Source: Acidobacteriota bacterium (GTDB taxonomy: Bacteria > Acidobacteriota > Terriglobia > Bryobacterales > Bryobacteraceae). From it: 64,000 bases of DNA. The stretch's first letter is position 1. Each line of letters begins with the position of its first letter. Below the pieces are notes generated by a model. It worked only from the letters and a program-made list of their open reading frames with translations. It was not told the origin of the DNA and ran no database searches. Shown here in pieces: positions 26,542-40,926 of the stretch. The DNA is taken from contig JACQDF010000169.1 in NCBI GenBank assembly GCA_016201205.1, positions 1 through 64,000 of the forward strand, written 5' to 3'. A program made the position numbers and the translations under genes.

Positions 26542-28086
26542 TCAATCTCCGATCAGGCGAAGGTCCTGGCCGGTCATTTCGGCGGGCTTGGGAATGCCCA
26601 GCAGGCCGAGGATGGTGGGCGCGATATCGCGCAGCGAGCCGCCCTCGCGCAACGGCCACCGTTCGTTGGCGGCGATGAGATAGGGCACGGGACTGGTCGT
26701 GTGGTACGTATGCGGGCCGCCGGTTTCCGGATCGATCATCGTCTCGGCGTTGCCATGATCGGCGGTGACAATCCAGGCGGCGTCTCTCTTCTGCTGGAGG
26801 ACGGAATGGATGCTCCCGAGGCACTCGTCGACGGCTTCCACTGCCTTCACCGCGGCTTCGAACTTGCCGGAATGGCCCACCATGTCGGGGTTGGCGAAGT
26901 TGACCACGATAACATCGAAGCTGTCGCTTTCAAGCGCTTTTCCGACGACGCCGCAGACGTCGTACGCGCTCATCTCCGGCTTCAGGTCGTAGGTGGCTAC
27001 TTTGGGCGACGGGATCAACCGGCGCTCCTCGCCTTCGTACGGCCTCTCGATGCCGCCATTGAAGAAATAGGTGACGTGCGGGTATTTTTCTGTTTCCGCC
27101 GTGCGCAGATTCTTCAGGCCGCAGTCCGACAGGACGGCGCCGAGCGTGTTCCCGTGAGGCTCATGGGCAACGACAAACGGGAAGCGAAACGTCTTGTCAT
27201 ATTCCGTCATGGTGACGTAGTGCAGGCATTTGGGGGCCTTGGCGCGCGGGGGTTGTTCGAGTTTGTCGCCGTTCAGAGCAAGCGAGATCTGCCGGGCGCG
27301 GTCCGCGCGAAAGTTGAAAAAAATGGCGGCGTCTTCATCCCGGATCAAACCTGTAGGAACGCCATCGGCATCCACGATGGTCACCGGCTCGATGAACTCG
27401 TCGGTGACACCGCGCGCGTACGACTCTCTTACTGCGTTTAATGCATCCTGGGACCTGGCGGCCTCGCCGAGCACAATGGCGTTGACGGCGCGCTCGATGC
27501 GCTCCCAGCGTTTGTCGCGGTCCATGGCGTAATAGCGCCCCATAACGGTGGCGATGCGGCCTGCGCCGATTTCGCGCATCTGCTGTTGCAACCGGCCGAT
27601 GAAGCCGGCGCCGCTGTCGGGCGGCGTATCGCGGCCGTCCATGAAGCAGTGCACCGCGACCTCGGAGACGCCTTCCTGCCTGGCCAGCCGCAAAAGGGCG
27701 AACAGGTGGTTCATGTGCGAGTGCACGCCGCCGTCGCTCAACAATCCGAGCAGATGCAGACGCCGACCGCGGGCGTGCGCCATCGTCTCCTTGAGCACCG
27801 GGGTCTCAAAAAACTCGCCGGACGAGATCATTCGATCGATCTTCGTTACGTCCATGTAGATGATGCGGCCGGCGCCGATGTTGAGGTGGCCGACTTCGCT
27901 GTTCCCCATCTGGCCCTCCGGCAACCCGACCCACGGGCCCGAAGCTTCGATCAAAGTATTCGGAAACTGGCGCGTCAGTTGATCGAAGTTCGGCTTGCGT
28001 GCGTGGTGGACGGCGTTTCCATCCAGGACCCTGCTGTGGCCGAAGCCGTCGAGGATGGTGAGAACGACGGGGCGTTTCTTGAGCAT
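26542..28086 (-). CDS. gpmI: 2,3-bisphosphoglycerate-independent phosphoglycerate mutase
   Basis: This 514-residue protein has the family's usual length. It begins with the metal-binding segment VVLTILDGFG and has the phospho-Ser motif MGNSEVGHLNIGAGR near residue 62. CFMDGRDTPPDSG, FFNFRADRARQ and the late VTADHGNAE and GGPHTYHTTSPVP metal-binding motifs are also present. It interconverts 3- and 2-phosphoglycerate using two manganese ions. It follows eno by nine bases, so two consecutive lower-glycolysis steps are co-transcribed. All catalytic segments look intact. Confidence 0.96.
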   Translation of the reverse strand: MLKKRPVVLTILDGFGHSRVLDGNAVHHARKPNFDQLTRQFPNTLIEASGPWVGLPEGQMGNSEVGHLNIGAGRIIYMDVTKIDRMISSGEFFETPVLKETMAHARGRRLHLLGLLSDGGVHSHMNHLFALLRLARQEGVSEVAVHCFMDGRDTPPDSGAGFIGRLQQQMREIGAGRIATVMGRYYAMDRDKRWERIERAVNAIVLGEAARSQDALNAVRESYARGVTDEFIEPVTIVDADGVPTGLIRDEDAAIFFNFRADRARQISLALNGDKLEQPPRAKAPKCLHYVTMTEYDKTFRFPFVVAHEPHGNTLGAVLSDCGLKNLRTAETEKYPHVTYFFNGGIERPYEGEERRLIPSPKVATYDLKPEMSAYDVCGVVGKALESDSFDVIVVNFANPDMVGHSGKFEAAVKAVEAVDECLGSIHSVLQQKRDAAWIVTADHGNAETMIDPETGGPHTYHTTSPVPYLIAANERWPLREGGSLRDIAPTILGLLGIPKPAEMTGQDLRLIGD

Positions 28087-28095
28087 CGGCTGTCT

Positions 28096-29945
<1,850 letters not shown>

Positions 29946-29958
29946 AGCCCGCCTCACG

Positions 29959-32064
29959 TCATCTCTTCAATCCCGCCGTCCAATTCAGCTCGACGGTGAA
30001 CGGCGTTGAAGCCGACTCCTCGTCCGGCGCGAGCATCAGAAACCGCTTCCCGTCCGGCGAAACCGCATAACGAAAAAGTCGACTCGGGCCGGTGAGGACC
30101 CTGGTCGCGAAAAGCGCCTTCGCCACGCCCGGCTCGAAGCGGGGCCCCGTCTTCACTTCCACGGCCATCAGCCTCTGGTCCGTCGCCAGGTAGAACAGCT
30201 CCTTGCCGTCCCCACGCCACCTCGGGTGCGTACCACCCGCGGCCGAGATCTGCCACTTTCCTCCCGGCCCGGAGGCGGCCCCTGGAAACGGTTGCAGGAT
30301 CGAGTTTCGTCCTGGGATCCTCGCTGCTGTAGAGGAGGAAACGGCCATCCCGCGACCAGTCATACGGACGTTTGTTGACGCCCGACTGCACCATCAACTC
30401 CTCGTTGCCCGCCCCGCTCGATAGCTTCTGGTAGATGTTGCTAATACCATCCCTGTTGGAGGCGAAAGCAATCCGGACGCCGTCGGGCGACCAGACCGGA
30501 TAGTTTTCGGTTGCGGCATGGAAGGTGAACCGGGTGTTGGTTTGCCGCCCCGGGTCCAGCAGCCAGATATCCGCTCCGGTACCGGTCACGCTCACGGCGA
30601 CGCGCTTTCCATCGGGTGCAAGAGCAAGTTCGTTGTAAACGCCGGGCTGTCCTGCGGTCGTCCCCACAGACTTGCCTTCGCGGTCGAACCATAGCAGTTG
30701 CCTGCCACCGGCTCGGCCTGTCCGATGAACCAGCTCTCGTCGCGCCGAGGCGCTGAAGGATCCGAAAGTGAGATAAGATCCTACATGTTCCGCGACGGGG
30801 AAAGCTTCGCCGGTGAGTTCCAGACGTCCGAGATCGAACGCCTGAGCCATCATGGTGGCCTCACGGCGAAAGAGAAGCCAGCCCCTTGCCGGGTCACGGG
30901 AGGGCGCGAAGGCAGCTCGGAAATCGCCAGATGGAGGAAGCGCCGGCCGCCAGGCAGAAACACAGGCCAGGCGTGGAATGACTCCTGGCGGGATGCATCG
31001 AGCTTGGTCAAGGCGACAGGAGTCCCGCCCGCGGCGGCCACGCGGGAAAGTCCTCCCGCGAAGCTGCCAAGTAGGATGACCCCATCCCGGTTCCAGGCGC
31101 CGGTGGCGACGGCTATGTCGCATAGCGTCTGTGGCAGACCACCGGAGGCTTCCACTTTTTTCAGCTTTCCATCAGCCCAGAATCCGACAAAGCGGCTGTC
31201 CGGCGACCAGAACGGATACAAGGCGTTGTCGGTTCCCGGCAGGGACCGCGCATCCAGCGAATCGAGCGGCCGAACCCACAGCAGGCTCCTGCCATTTTGG
31301 CCAGAGCCGCTGAAGGCGAGGCGGCGTCCGTCGGGCAACAGAGCGAAGCCACGGGGCGAGGCCTTCTCCGGCGGAGGGATCTGAAATCGGTACAGTGGCG
31401 CTTCGGGCGGCGTCTCGCGGAAGTGAATCGCGGACACTGCCAGTGCAACCAGCGCCGGCGCGTCTACGGCGGCGCCACTACGGCCGCCACGGGCTCCGGC
31501 GCTTCATCAATCTCCAGCTTCGCATCGCCGATGTCGCACAACCGCTTCTTGCGGTCGCGCTCGAGGCAGCGCGCTCCAGTCCGGGTCCGTCTTGAGCACC
31601 GCGGCCAGCGTGTCCGAGATCGTTTCCCCGATGAACATCTGCCTGCCCGTGAGCATCTCGAAGAGCACCACCCCATACGCCCAGATGTCGGCGCGCTTGT
31701 CTGCCTGAATGCCCCGCGCCTGCTCCGGGCTCATGTAGCCTGCGGTGCCGAGGATCACACCGGCTTGCGTCGGCCGGAGAGTCAGTGTGGGCGAGTTCGC
31801 AGGGTCGGCAGACACCGGCTGTTGGCCGGTTTCAAATCGCGGTGGGTGACGCCCTTCTCGTGCGCTGCTTCCAGCGCTTCGGCGATCTGCCGCGCCAGCG
31901 GCATGGCCTCTGCGAGGGGGATCGCTCCTACTTTGATCCGCTCGGCCAGCGTCGGCCCCGCGATGTACTCCATCACCAGGTAGTTGGGCCCAACGTCGAA
32001 GAGCGTGCAGATGTTGGGATGATTCAAGGTGGCGATGACGCGCGCTTCGCGCTCGAAGAGGCAT
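29959..32064 (-). pseudogene. Decayed Ser/Thr protein kinase with TolB/WD40-like propeller
   Basis: Read on the minus strand, the pieces are in the right order but in changing frames. A start-like ATG near 32064 is followed at once by FEREARVIATLNHPNIC. The hinge (VMEYIAGPTL) and HRDLKPAN follow to about 31815, but the DFG segment is missing. GTAGYMSPEQARG and DIWAYGVVLFEML run to about 31570. RCLERDRKKRL and IGDAKLEIDEA come next, and most of the linker/TM is missing near 31450. Propeller blades (ALLPDGRRLAFSG; SPDGVRIAFASNRDG; RDGKELFYLA) then run to an apparently natural end, ELNWTAGLKR. I count about six internal deletions, near 32060, 31815, 31570, 31450, 30920 and 30300, most of which shift the frame. 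The P-loop, catalytic Lys and DFG are lost, so no active kinase can be made. Confidence 0.85.
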
Positions 32065-32116
32065 AGGGGTTGTTTCTAAGATTCTACCGGACAGAACCGG
32101 ACGCTACAATCGAAGC

Positions 32117-32242
32117 ATGGTCAAACCATCGACCCTGGTTTCGGTGGAGGAGTACGATCTGATTCTGCGCGCGCAGAACCCTGACTTCTCGGTTCAACTT
32201 CCGGAGATCTTCGCGGCAATGGATGCGACGACCCAGGACTGA
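32117..32242 (+). pseudogene. Uma2-family endonuclease remnant with internal deletion
   Basis: A 41-codon frame encodes MVKPSTLVSVEEY, the typical start of Uma2 (DUF820) proteins. It is joined directly to text (LRAQNPDFSVQLPEIFAAMD) that looks like the usual C-terminal end of the family. About 150 residues, including the PD-(D/E)xK catalytic core, would be missing. The frame is kept and ends at a TGA. It could be translated as a micro-protein but not as an enzyme. It sits directly upstream of the equally deletion-ridden kinase pseudogene on the other strand. Confidence 0.65.
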
Positions 32243-32249
32243 CCCGTCC

Positions 32250-34184
32250 TCACGTCCCGGGATACCAGCCGCGATCCCACGGGAAAGCGAAGGTCGGGCG
32301 GCTCGCGTAGCGTGTCATCTTGAATTCGAGGCGGGCTCCGGCTCCGGGCTCGATCCGCACGGTGACAACAGGTCCGGCAAATCGCGTGGTCTTGCCATCC
32401 AGCGTAACTGAGTCAAACCGGTGCTCGCCGTACCCGCCGGCCTGAACCACGACGGTGCGCGGCTCGATCGGATTGACATTGACGAGAGACACCGTCGAGG
32501 AATCGGGGCCGACCTTTTCGACCAGCGCGCCGACGTCTTCCGGCAGGCCGGCCCGGCGCTTCACCGGATCGAAGTAACGGAAACGGCTGTGGAGCACCCA
32601 GATCCGGCCGCGGGAAAAATAGCCGCCCAGAGTGAGGTTCACGAGCCCGTTCGTGGTGGCCGGATTGAAGTCCAGCAGGTAGTCCGCCAGCCGGGAATCA
32701 GCCGTAGTTGAGTCGGTGTGGATCATCTCGACCTTTCGCCGCACGCGATCAAGGTCTGCCTGGAGAGCCTTCTCGGGAAAATCGGGCGACTTACCTTCGA
32801 GAAATCCAAGCCAGGAAGCGGTCCGGTCCGATTCACTGTAGCCGTCGCGGCCGGTGGAGGGTTCCATGGTCGAGGCGATCGGTACGCGCTCGAGATCCTT
32901 CCGGTCCATGGACCACAGGAAGATCTCGGCGAGGCGGTCCGTATGCAGCCGGTTCGTGTAGTGATACCTCTGCGGGGGTCCGTTGTGCTTGTAGCCGCGC
33001 GGATCGCCGTACATCTGCGGCAGCAGGAGGCGGCCATTCTCGACCTTTTTCTGTGCGTAGATGTTGTCCATCTGCCGCCGCAGCACCTGAACAAACGATT
33101 GGTCGCCGCTCAGCAGCAGCGCATTTGAAAACCCCGGCCATGATCCATCGGTGAAATAATTCCGGTGCGCAATCTGCTCCAACTCGCCGTCAAAAATGGT
33201 GAAGTTCCAGCCGTAGGTGCCTTTCCACCACTGGCCGTTGTATTCGCCGCCGGGCTTGCCGTTGAGGCCGACATTGCTCGGGATATTGCCACCCGTTTGT
33301 TCGGTGCGCTGTTTCCACGCCCCGGTGTAGTCGAGCACCCAGTTGCGGTATTTTTCTTCGCCGGTCAGCATGTATGCGTTCAAACCGAGAATCGTCGAGG
33401 CGAGGTTGAGGTTGTTGTCACCCACGCTGTCGAGATATTCATCGCAATGGGCGAGCATCTTCTTGTAGTGGGCCATCAGGTCGAGCATTTTGCCGCGTCC
33501 GGCCGGGTTGTGAAGAAGATGGAAAGTGCCGGGAACGGGGTCGCCGACCCAATCGTACGTGGTCGCCTTGCGCAGCATCGGACCTTTGCTTCCGGTCCAG
33601 ATGCTCTTGAGCACTTTGTTCACCGGATCGTAGTTGGGCGCTTCCGGGTCTTCGCCCATGTACATCGCCGCGAAGCGCCGCATCCGCTGGCGGTACAGCT
33701 CATTGTTCGGGTCCGACAAGCCAAGAAGAAGGAACGCCCGCATTCCCTCCCCCGTGTGGAACCAGTCTGACTGCGTGATGAATTCCTTGACGTAGCTGCC
33801 GTTGGCGGCCAGCTCGGTGAGCTTGGTGCGAAGCTCGTTGTACTGCCTCCAGTGGCCCTCCTGGGCTTTCTTGTAGAGCGCGAGGACGGTATGCGATCCG
33901 CCGAGCGCGTGCAGCAGCGTCCAGTTGTAGAAGGTCTCGATGGCGTCGTCGGGGCCGTCGAGAGTGCCCCATCGCGGGGTGTGTGCGAGATACCCGCGCT
34001 CATCGACGTACTTTTCCGCGAACCGCTCACAAGCGATCGAGTTATAGCGCAGCAATTCGCGCTCGAGCAGCGCCCACGAAGGCGGCGGCATTGGGGACTT
34101 GATGTGAAGAGTCAGTTCCTGGCGCGGGGTCTGGGCAGCGGCGATCGCCGCCAGGAGGAAGGCGGAGAAGAATCGGTGGCGCAT
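32250..34184 (-). CDS. Exported alpha-toroid-like protein of unknown function
   Basis: This protein has 644 residues when started at the ATG at 34184, which gives a clean signal peptide (MRHRFFSAFLLAAIAAAQ). Longer readings add a non-signal extension. The middle is strongly helical with many aromatic residues (for example WFHTGEGMRAFLLLG, HYKKMLAHCDEYLDSVGDNNLNLASTI, GWNFTIFDGELEQIAHRNYF). This pattern suits an alpha/alpha toroid as in glycoside hydrolases or polysaccharide lyases. A C-terminal beta-rich part (from about 540) ends the protein. I cannot assign a family or catalytic residues. A periplasmic carbohydrate-active role is a guess. Confidence 0.6.
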   Translation of the reverse strand: MRHRFFSAFLLAAIAAAQTPRQELTLHIKSPMPPPSWALLERELLRYNSIACERFAEKYVDERGYLAHTPRWGTLDGPDDAIETFYNWTLLHALGGSHTVLALYKKAQEGHWRQYNELRTKLTELAANGSYVKEFITQSDWFHTGEGMRAFLLLGLSDPNNELYRQRMRRFAAMYMGEDPEAPNYDPVNKVLKSIWTGSKGPMLRKATTYDWVGDPVPGTFHLLHNPAGRGKMLDLMAHYKKMLAHCDEYLDSVGDNNLNLASTILGLNAYMLTGEEKYRNWVLDYTGAWKQRTEQTGGNIPSNVGLNGKPGGEYNGQWWKGTYGWNFTIFDGELEQIAHRNYFTDGSWPGFSNALLLSGDQSFVQVLRRQMDNIYAQKKVENGRLLLPQMYGDPRGYKHNGPPQRYHYTNRLHTDRLAEIFLWSMDRKDLERVPIASTMEPSTGRDGYSESDRTASWLGFLEGKSPDFPEKALQADLDRVRRKVEMIHTDSTTADSRLADYLLDFNPATTNGLVNLTLGGYFSRGRIWVLHSRFRYFDPVKRRAGLPEDVGALVEKVGPDSSTVSLVNVNPIEPRTVVVQAGGYGEHRFDSVTLDGKTTRFAGPVVTVRIEPGAGARLEFKMTRYASRPTFAFPWDRGWYPGT

Positions 34185-34290
34185 GGCAGTCCTATCAACG
34201 ATATCACTGGCATTCAAAGCAGGGGCCGTTGCGGCCGCATCTGTCGCCGCGCTAACGTAAGGTGGAGTCACTCATACGGGCAGCCCGCGA

Positions 34291-35141
<851 letters not shown>

Positions 35142-35145
<4 letters not shown>

Positions 35146-36698
35146 GGTGGCTGATCGCGCTTTGGGCGGCAGTGGCGGGCGCCGCCGATTTCGATCTTCT
35201 GATCCGCAACGCACGGGTGGTGGACGGCGCGGGCAATCCATGGTTCCGCGCCGACATCGGCGTCAAGGGCGGGCGGATTGCGGCGCTTGGCCGGCTCGCC
35301 GGAAGAAGCGCTGATCGCGTGATCGACGCTCGCGGGCGGGTGGCGGCGCCGGGGTTCATCGACGTCCACACGCACATTGAAGGCGCCGTCGAGAAGGTCC
35401 CGCGAGGCGACAATTTCCTGCTGGACGGCGTGACGACAGTGGTGACCGGCAACTGCGGCGGCTCGGAGCTGCCTCTGGAGGCATGGTTTCGAAAGCTGGA
35501 AAGAGCAGGATTGGGCCTGAATGTCGCCAGTCTGATCGGTCACAACGCCGTGCGCCGGCAGGTGATGGGGATGGCGAACCGCTTCGCCACTGAAGATGAG
35601 ATCCGGCGCATGCAGGAGATCGTCGAGCAGGCGATGGCGGACGGCGCCGTCGGATTCTCGACGGGCCTCATCTACATCCCGGGGGCCTATTCCAATACAG
35701 AAGAAGTCGTGGCGCTGGCAAAGGCGGCCGGCAAGCATGGAGGCGTGTACGCATCGCACATGCGCGATGAAGGGGAGAAGGTGCTGGAGGCGATTGAAGA
35801 AGCGGTTCGCGCGGGAAGGGAGGCGGGAGCGCGCGTCCAGCTTTCGCACTTCAAGATCGACAACAAACGGCTCTGGGGCTCGAGCAGCAAGTCGCTCGAG
35901 CTGGTCGAGAAGTTCCGCCGGGAAGGAGTGGACGTCGTCATTGACCAGTATCCCTACGACCGGTCGAGCACGAATCTGGGCATCACGCTGCCGGCCTGGG
36001 CGCTGGCCGATGGCCAGGACGCGGTCCGGGAGCGGCTTTCGAACCCGGAGACGCGCAAACGCATCGCGGCGGAGATGGAAAAGAAGCTGCGGGATCTGGG
36101 GCACGAAGACTACTCCTACGCCACCGTGGCCGGATACAAGCCCGAGCGGACGTGGGAAGGGAAAACGATCAGCGAGATCAATCTCTTGAAGGGCCGCCGG
36201 AAGGCGGCAGCCGCCGAAATCGAGACGATTTTCGAGATGGTGCTCGATGGCGGCGCGCAGATGGTGTACCACTCGATGGGCGAATCGGACGTCGAGCGCA
36301 TCCTGCGCTATCCGCATACGGCGGTGGCAAGCGACGGGGGCATCCGCGAATTCGGCGTGGGGATGCCGCATCCACGCTCGTATGGCACCAACGCGCGAGT
36401 GCTGGCGGAATTCGTGCGCACCCGCAAAGTGATCACGCTCGAGGATGCGATCCGGCGCATGACGTCGCTGCCGGCGCGAACATTCGCGCTCCGGGACCGC
36501 GGTTTGCTGAGGGAAGGCCTCGCGGCCGATATCGTGATTTTTGATCCGGAGCGGGTTCAGGACAAGGCGACGTTTCCGGATCCGCACCGGTTTTCGGAAG
36601 GCTTCGACTGGGTGCTGGTGAACGGCGTGATCGCCGTGGAGGACGGCAAGCCGGCCGGCGTCCCTGGCGGGCAGGTGCTGCGGCATCGCGCGGAGTAG
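35142..36698 (+). CDS. Exported N-acyl-D-amino-acid deacylase (D-aminoacylase) family protein
   Basis: This 518-residue protein has a short signal peptide (about 1-15, ending AGA). It belongs to the amidohydrolase superfamily, with a beta-sandwich strand LLIRNARVVDG and metal-binding FIDVHTHIEG. The D-aminoacylase features are a Cys ligand in TGNCGGS, GLIYIPGAY, SHMRDEG, LSHFKI, DQYPYDRSST and the late ASDGG. The family removes acyl groups from N-acyl-D-amino acids and is linked to peptidoglycan turnover in the periplasm. It is coupled to accD by an ATGA overlap and followed after six bases by the ABC-F gene, but there is no obvious functional link. Confidence 0.87.
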
Positions 36699-36704
36699 CT
36701 CCTC

Positions 36705-38621
<1,917 letters not shown>

Positions 38622-38645
<24 letters not shown>

Positions 38646-38936
38646 TGCGCGCAGCAGCACGTAGACCAGGGCGGCTGACTCGATCACCTTGATGCCCTTC
38701 AGCACCCACCCTCCCAGGAACTCGAAGCGCAACAAGAGCGCCGCCACCACGCATCCCAGGACGACGAACGGAGGAACCACTTCGTCGAATTTCTTGCTGT
38801 AGGCGACCAGGGCGACGTAATAGAGCAGCGGCCAGTTGTTCTCCAGACGCGAGCGGTGGCGGATCCAGAGCACCCAGCAGGTAAGGCCGATCAGCAGGAG
38901 CGTGGTGATGTTGAACGTCGTGGGCCGGATCATCAC
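38622..38936 (-). CDS. Small membrane protein, last gene of the porin-cytochrome cluster
   Basis: This 104-residue protein has about three hydrophobic segments (11-26, 57-72 and 80-102). The start is GTG at 38936 or ATG at 38933. The porin stop codon is only one base upstream of the GTG, so translation is probably coupled. A short polar loop (RHRSRLENNW and YSKKFDEV) lies between helices 1 and 2. It has no heme motif and no cysteine pattern of known electron carriers. It may help assembly or anchor the module at the inner membrane, but I do not recognise the family. Confidence 0.68.
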
Positions 38937-38937
38937 A

Positions 38938-40923
38938 TTAGAATGACCATAACAGACTCGTGTACCCGGTGTGCGCGCGGTAATTCTGGAAGGTGAGCTG
39001 CCAGAAGTCTTCGCGGTACGCGTAGAACTGGTAGCCGAAGTTCCAGCGGATGCTCTTGTGAAGCCGGACGGAGAGACGCCCCTCGGGAGACTGATAGGAG
39101 AGCGGGAACGCTTGCGCGATCAGGAAACCGGGCGGCAGGGCCGCGCCCGTCTGGCCGGTGGCGGACGAACGCCCGTCTCCCGTGTCCCGAACGATGCTGT
39201 AGCCGATCCACAGTTCAGCACGCTTGCCGATCACACCGCGAACCCCGAGATTGGCCGCGTGGAGATTGCTGAGGTACAGCGAGCGCTGGTCGCTGATCAG
39301 CGAGCCGGCAAAGAAGGCGAGACCGCTGCGCGTGTCGAGGTGCGCTTTGGAATAGCCGGCGTCGAAGCTGAGCCAGGACCGGGGGGTGTAGGAGGCGTCG
39401 AAGGCGTACTGGCGCGAGCGCGACGAGTGAGAGAACAACGAGACCGAGTTCACGTTGTAGAGCGTGCGCGTCCAGGCCGCAAGCAGCAAAGACTTGCTCT
39501 TGTATTGAACGCGCCCATTGATGGCATGGTAATTCTTCTCCGAGATGGGATAGAAGGGCCTGTCGGCGCGGCCGATTTCCGCGTCCGCCTGAATCGTGAG
39601 GGGCCGGGCGGGCTTTAAGCGGACGCCCGCCAGGCCGGAGTGAACGCGATTCTCCTGCTCGAAGGCGAACACATCGGTGGCTCCGCTGAACTCAAAGCCT
39701 TCGCGGGACTGGATGCGGCGATGCGAGTAGTGGTAGCCGCTGTAGAGCCCGAGAACCCTGGTGACGCGGAAGGTGGCGTCGGTGAGCGTCTGGATCGACC
39801 GGATGCCGAGGAACTGGAAGCTGCGCGTCGAGACGCCAGGCTGGTTATTGTCCACCTGGCTGTAGGCGCCGCTGCCGTCCATGCGGGTGTTGTGGAAGGA
39901 GCTGTGGTTCGTCATGGTGAGACGGCCGGTGGGCATCAGCGACAGATTCAGGCTGCCGGCGGTGACCGGCCTCGATCCGCTGCCCGCGACCAGGATCTGG
40001 CGGTTGCGGGCGGACGCGAACCGGTCCGTGCCGGCGGCGGCTTCGTCGAAGACAAAGTCGCGCCGCCCGGAGACGTTGGTGTAGCGAGCGTTGACGCCAT
40101 AGCGTCTTTCGTTGCGGAACAAGCCGATCCGCCAATAGGGGCTGTTGCCATGATAGGGCTCGAGGCGCCGCAAAGCGGACAGGCTCGTGTTGTCGGCGGG
40201 GTTGTTGCCGGGCTCGGGACCGCGAAGGCCGAGCGGCGTATCGTCTTTGAAATTATCCCAGCCATGCAGAACATTCAGCGTGAAGCCGGCGACGGTCGCT
40301 TCCCCGCCCAGGCGGTATTCGTTGCGCTGGCGGCGGACATCCAGGAACAGCGGGAACTCGTCGCCGCGCGCATCGAAGAGCTGAACGGTGGACAGGCCGG
40401 GTCCGTACTGCGAATTGCGCGAGTAGCCAAGGAAGAGCTTGTAGCGGCCTTGCGGGAACAACGTGAAGTCGTGGTCCTGAAACGTGCGCCGCGTGTCGAT
40501 CAGGCGCTGGCCGCCGGCGATTGTGAGCGCCGGGTTGAAGTAGTCGCTCAGGCGCCAGAGCATGTCATAGCGGTAGAGGCGGTTTTTTTCGACGCGCAGC
40601 ACGGCGGATTCGTACGGATCGTTGCCCATCCCCTGCGTATTGAGCACGATCTCATCGAACAGGCGGCCCTGTCCTTCGCGTGAGTTGATTCGCAACCGGC
40701 TCGAGAACAGGCGCAGGCCGTTGCCGTAGTTGATATCGCTGCGGTACTTGCCGGCGTTGCCGTCCGTTGTCCGCCAGCGATAGCCTGCCTCAAAAGAGTT
40801 GAGGATATTGTAGCCGCCCGTGTTTTCGCCGCGGCCAGACGCGTTCGGGTCCGGCGTGGGTGCGACCGGAGGCTGGGCCTGGACCGCCAGGCTGGTGAGC
40901 ACGAGAAAAAGTGCGCTCGTCAT
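38938..40923 (-). CDS. Outer-membrane beta-barrel, MtrB/PioB-like candidate
   Basis: This 661-residue protein has a signal peptide (about 1-17, cleaved near VQAQ). The rest is a long series of alternating aromatic/hydrophobic strands (GYRWRT, RYKLFLGYSRN, RLFSSRLRINSREG, SYTPRSWLSFDAGYSK) ending in LLWSF. A C-terminal Phe is the classical recognition signal for the BAM complex. Its length and its position three bases after a decaheme cytochrome gene match MtrB/PioB porins, which sheathe a DmsE/MtrA cytochrome. It lacks the N-terminal CxxC pair seen in Shewanella MtrB. A barrel fold is well supported. The MtrB assignment rests largely on context. Confidence 0.75.
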   Translation of the reverse strand: MTSALFLVLTSLAVQAQPPVAPTPDPNASGRGENTGGYNILNSFEAGYRWRTTDGNAGKYRSDINYGNGLRLFSSRLRINSREGQGRLFDEIVLNTQGMGNDPYESAVLRVEKNRLYRYDMLWRLSDYFNPALTIAGGQRLIDTRRTFQDHDFTLFPQGRYKLFLGYSRNSQYGPGLSTVQLFDARGDEFPLFLDVRRQRNEYRLGGEATVAGFTLNVLHGWDNFKDDTPLGLRGPEPGNNPADNTSLSALRRLEPYHGNSPYWRIGLFRNERRYGVNARYTNVSGRRDFVFDEAAAGTDRFASARNRQILVAGSGSRPVTAGSLNLSLMPTGRLTMTNHSSFHNTRMDGSGAYSQVDNNQPGVSTRSFQFLGIRSIQTLTDATFRVTRVLGLYSGYHYSHRRIQSREGFEFSGATDVFAFEQENRVHSGLAGVRLKPARPLTIQADAEIGRADRPFYPISEKNYHAINGRVQYKSKSLLLAAWTRTLYNVNSVSLFSHSSRSRQYAFDASYTPRSWLSFDAGYSKAHLDTRSGLAFFAGSLISDQRSLYLSNLHAANLGVRGVIGKRAELWIGYSIVRDTGDGRSSATGQTGAALPPGFLIAQAFPLSYQSPEGRLSVRLHKSIRWNFGYQFYAYREDFWQLTFQNYRAHTGYTSLLWSF

Positions 40924-40926
40924 GGC

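Noticed and set aside
29959..32064. Programmed frameshifting in the kinase gene
   Set aside because: Conserved segments are physically missing at the frame changes, and the DFG and P-loop parts are gone. Decay explains this better.
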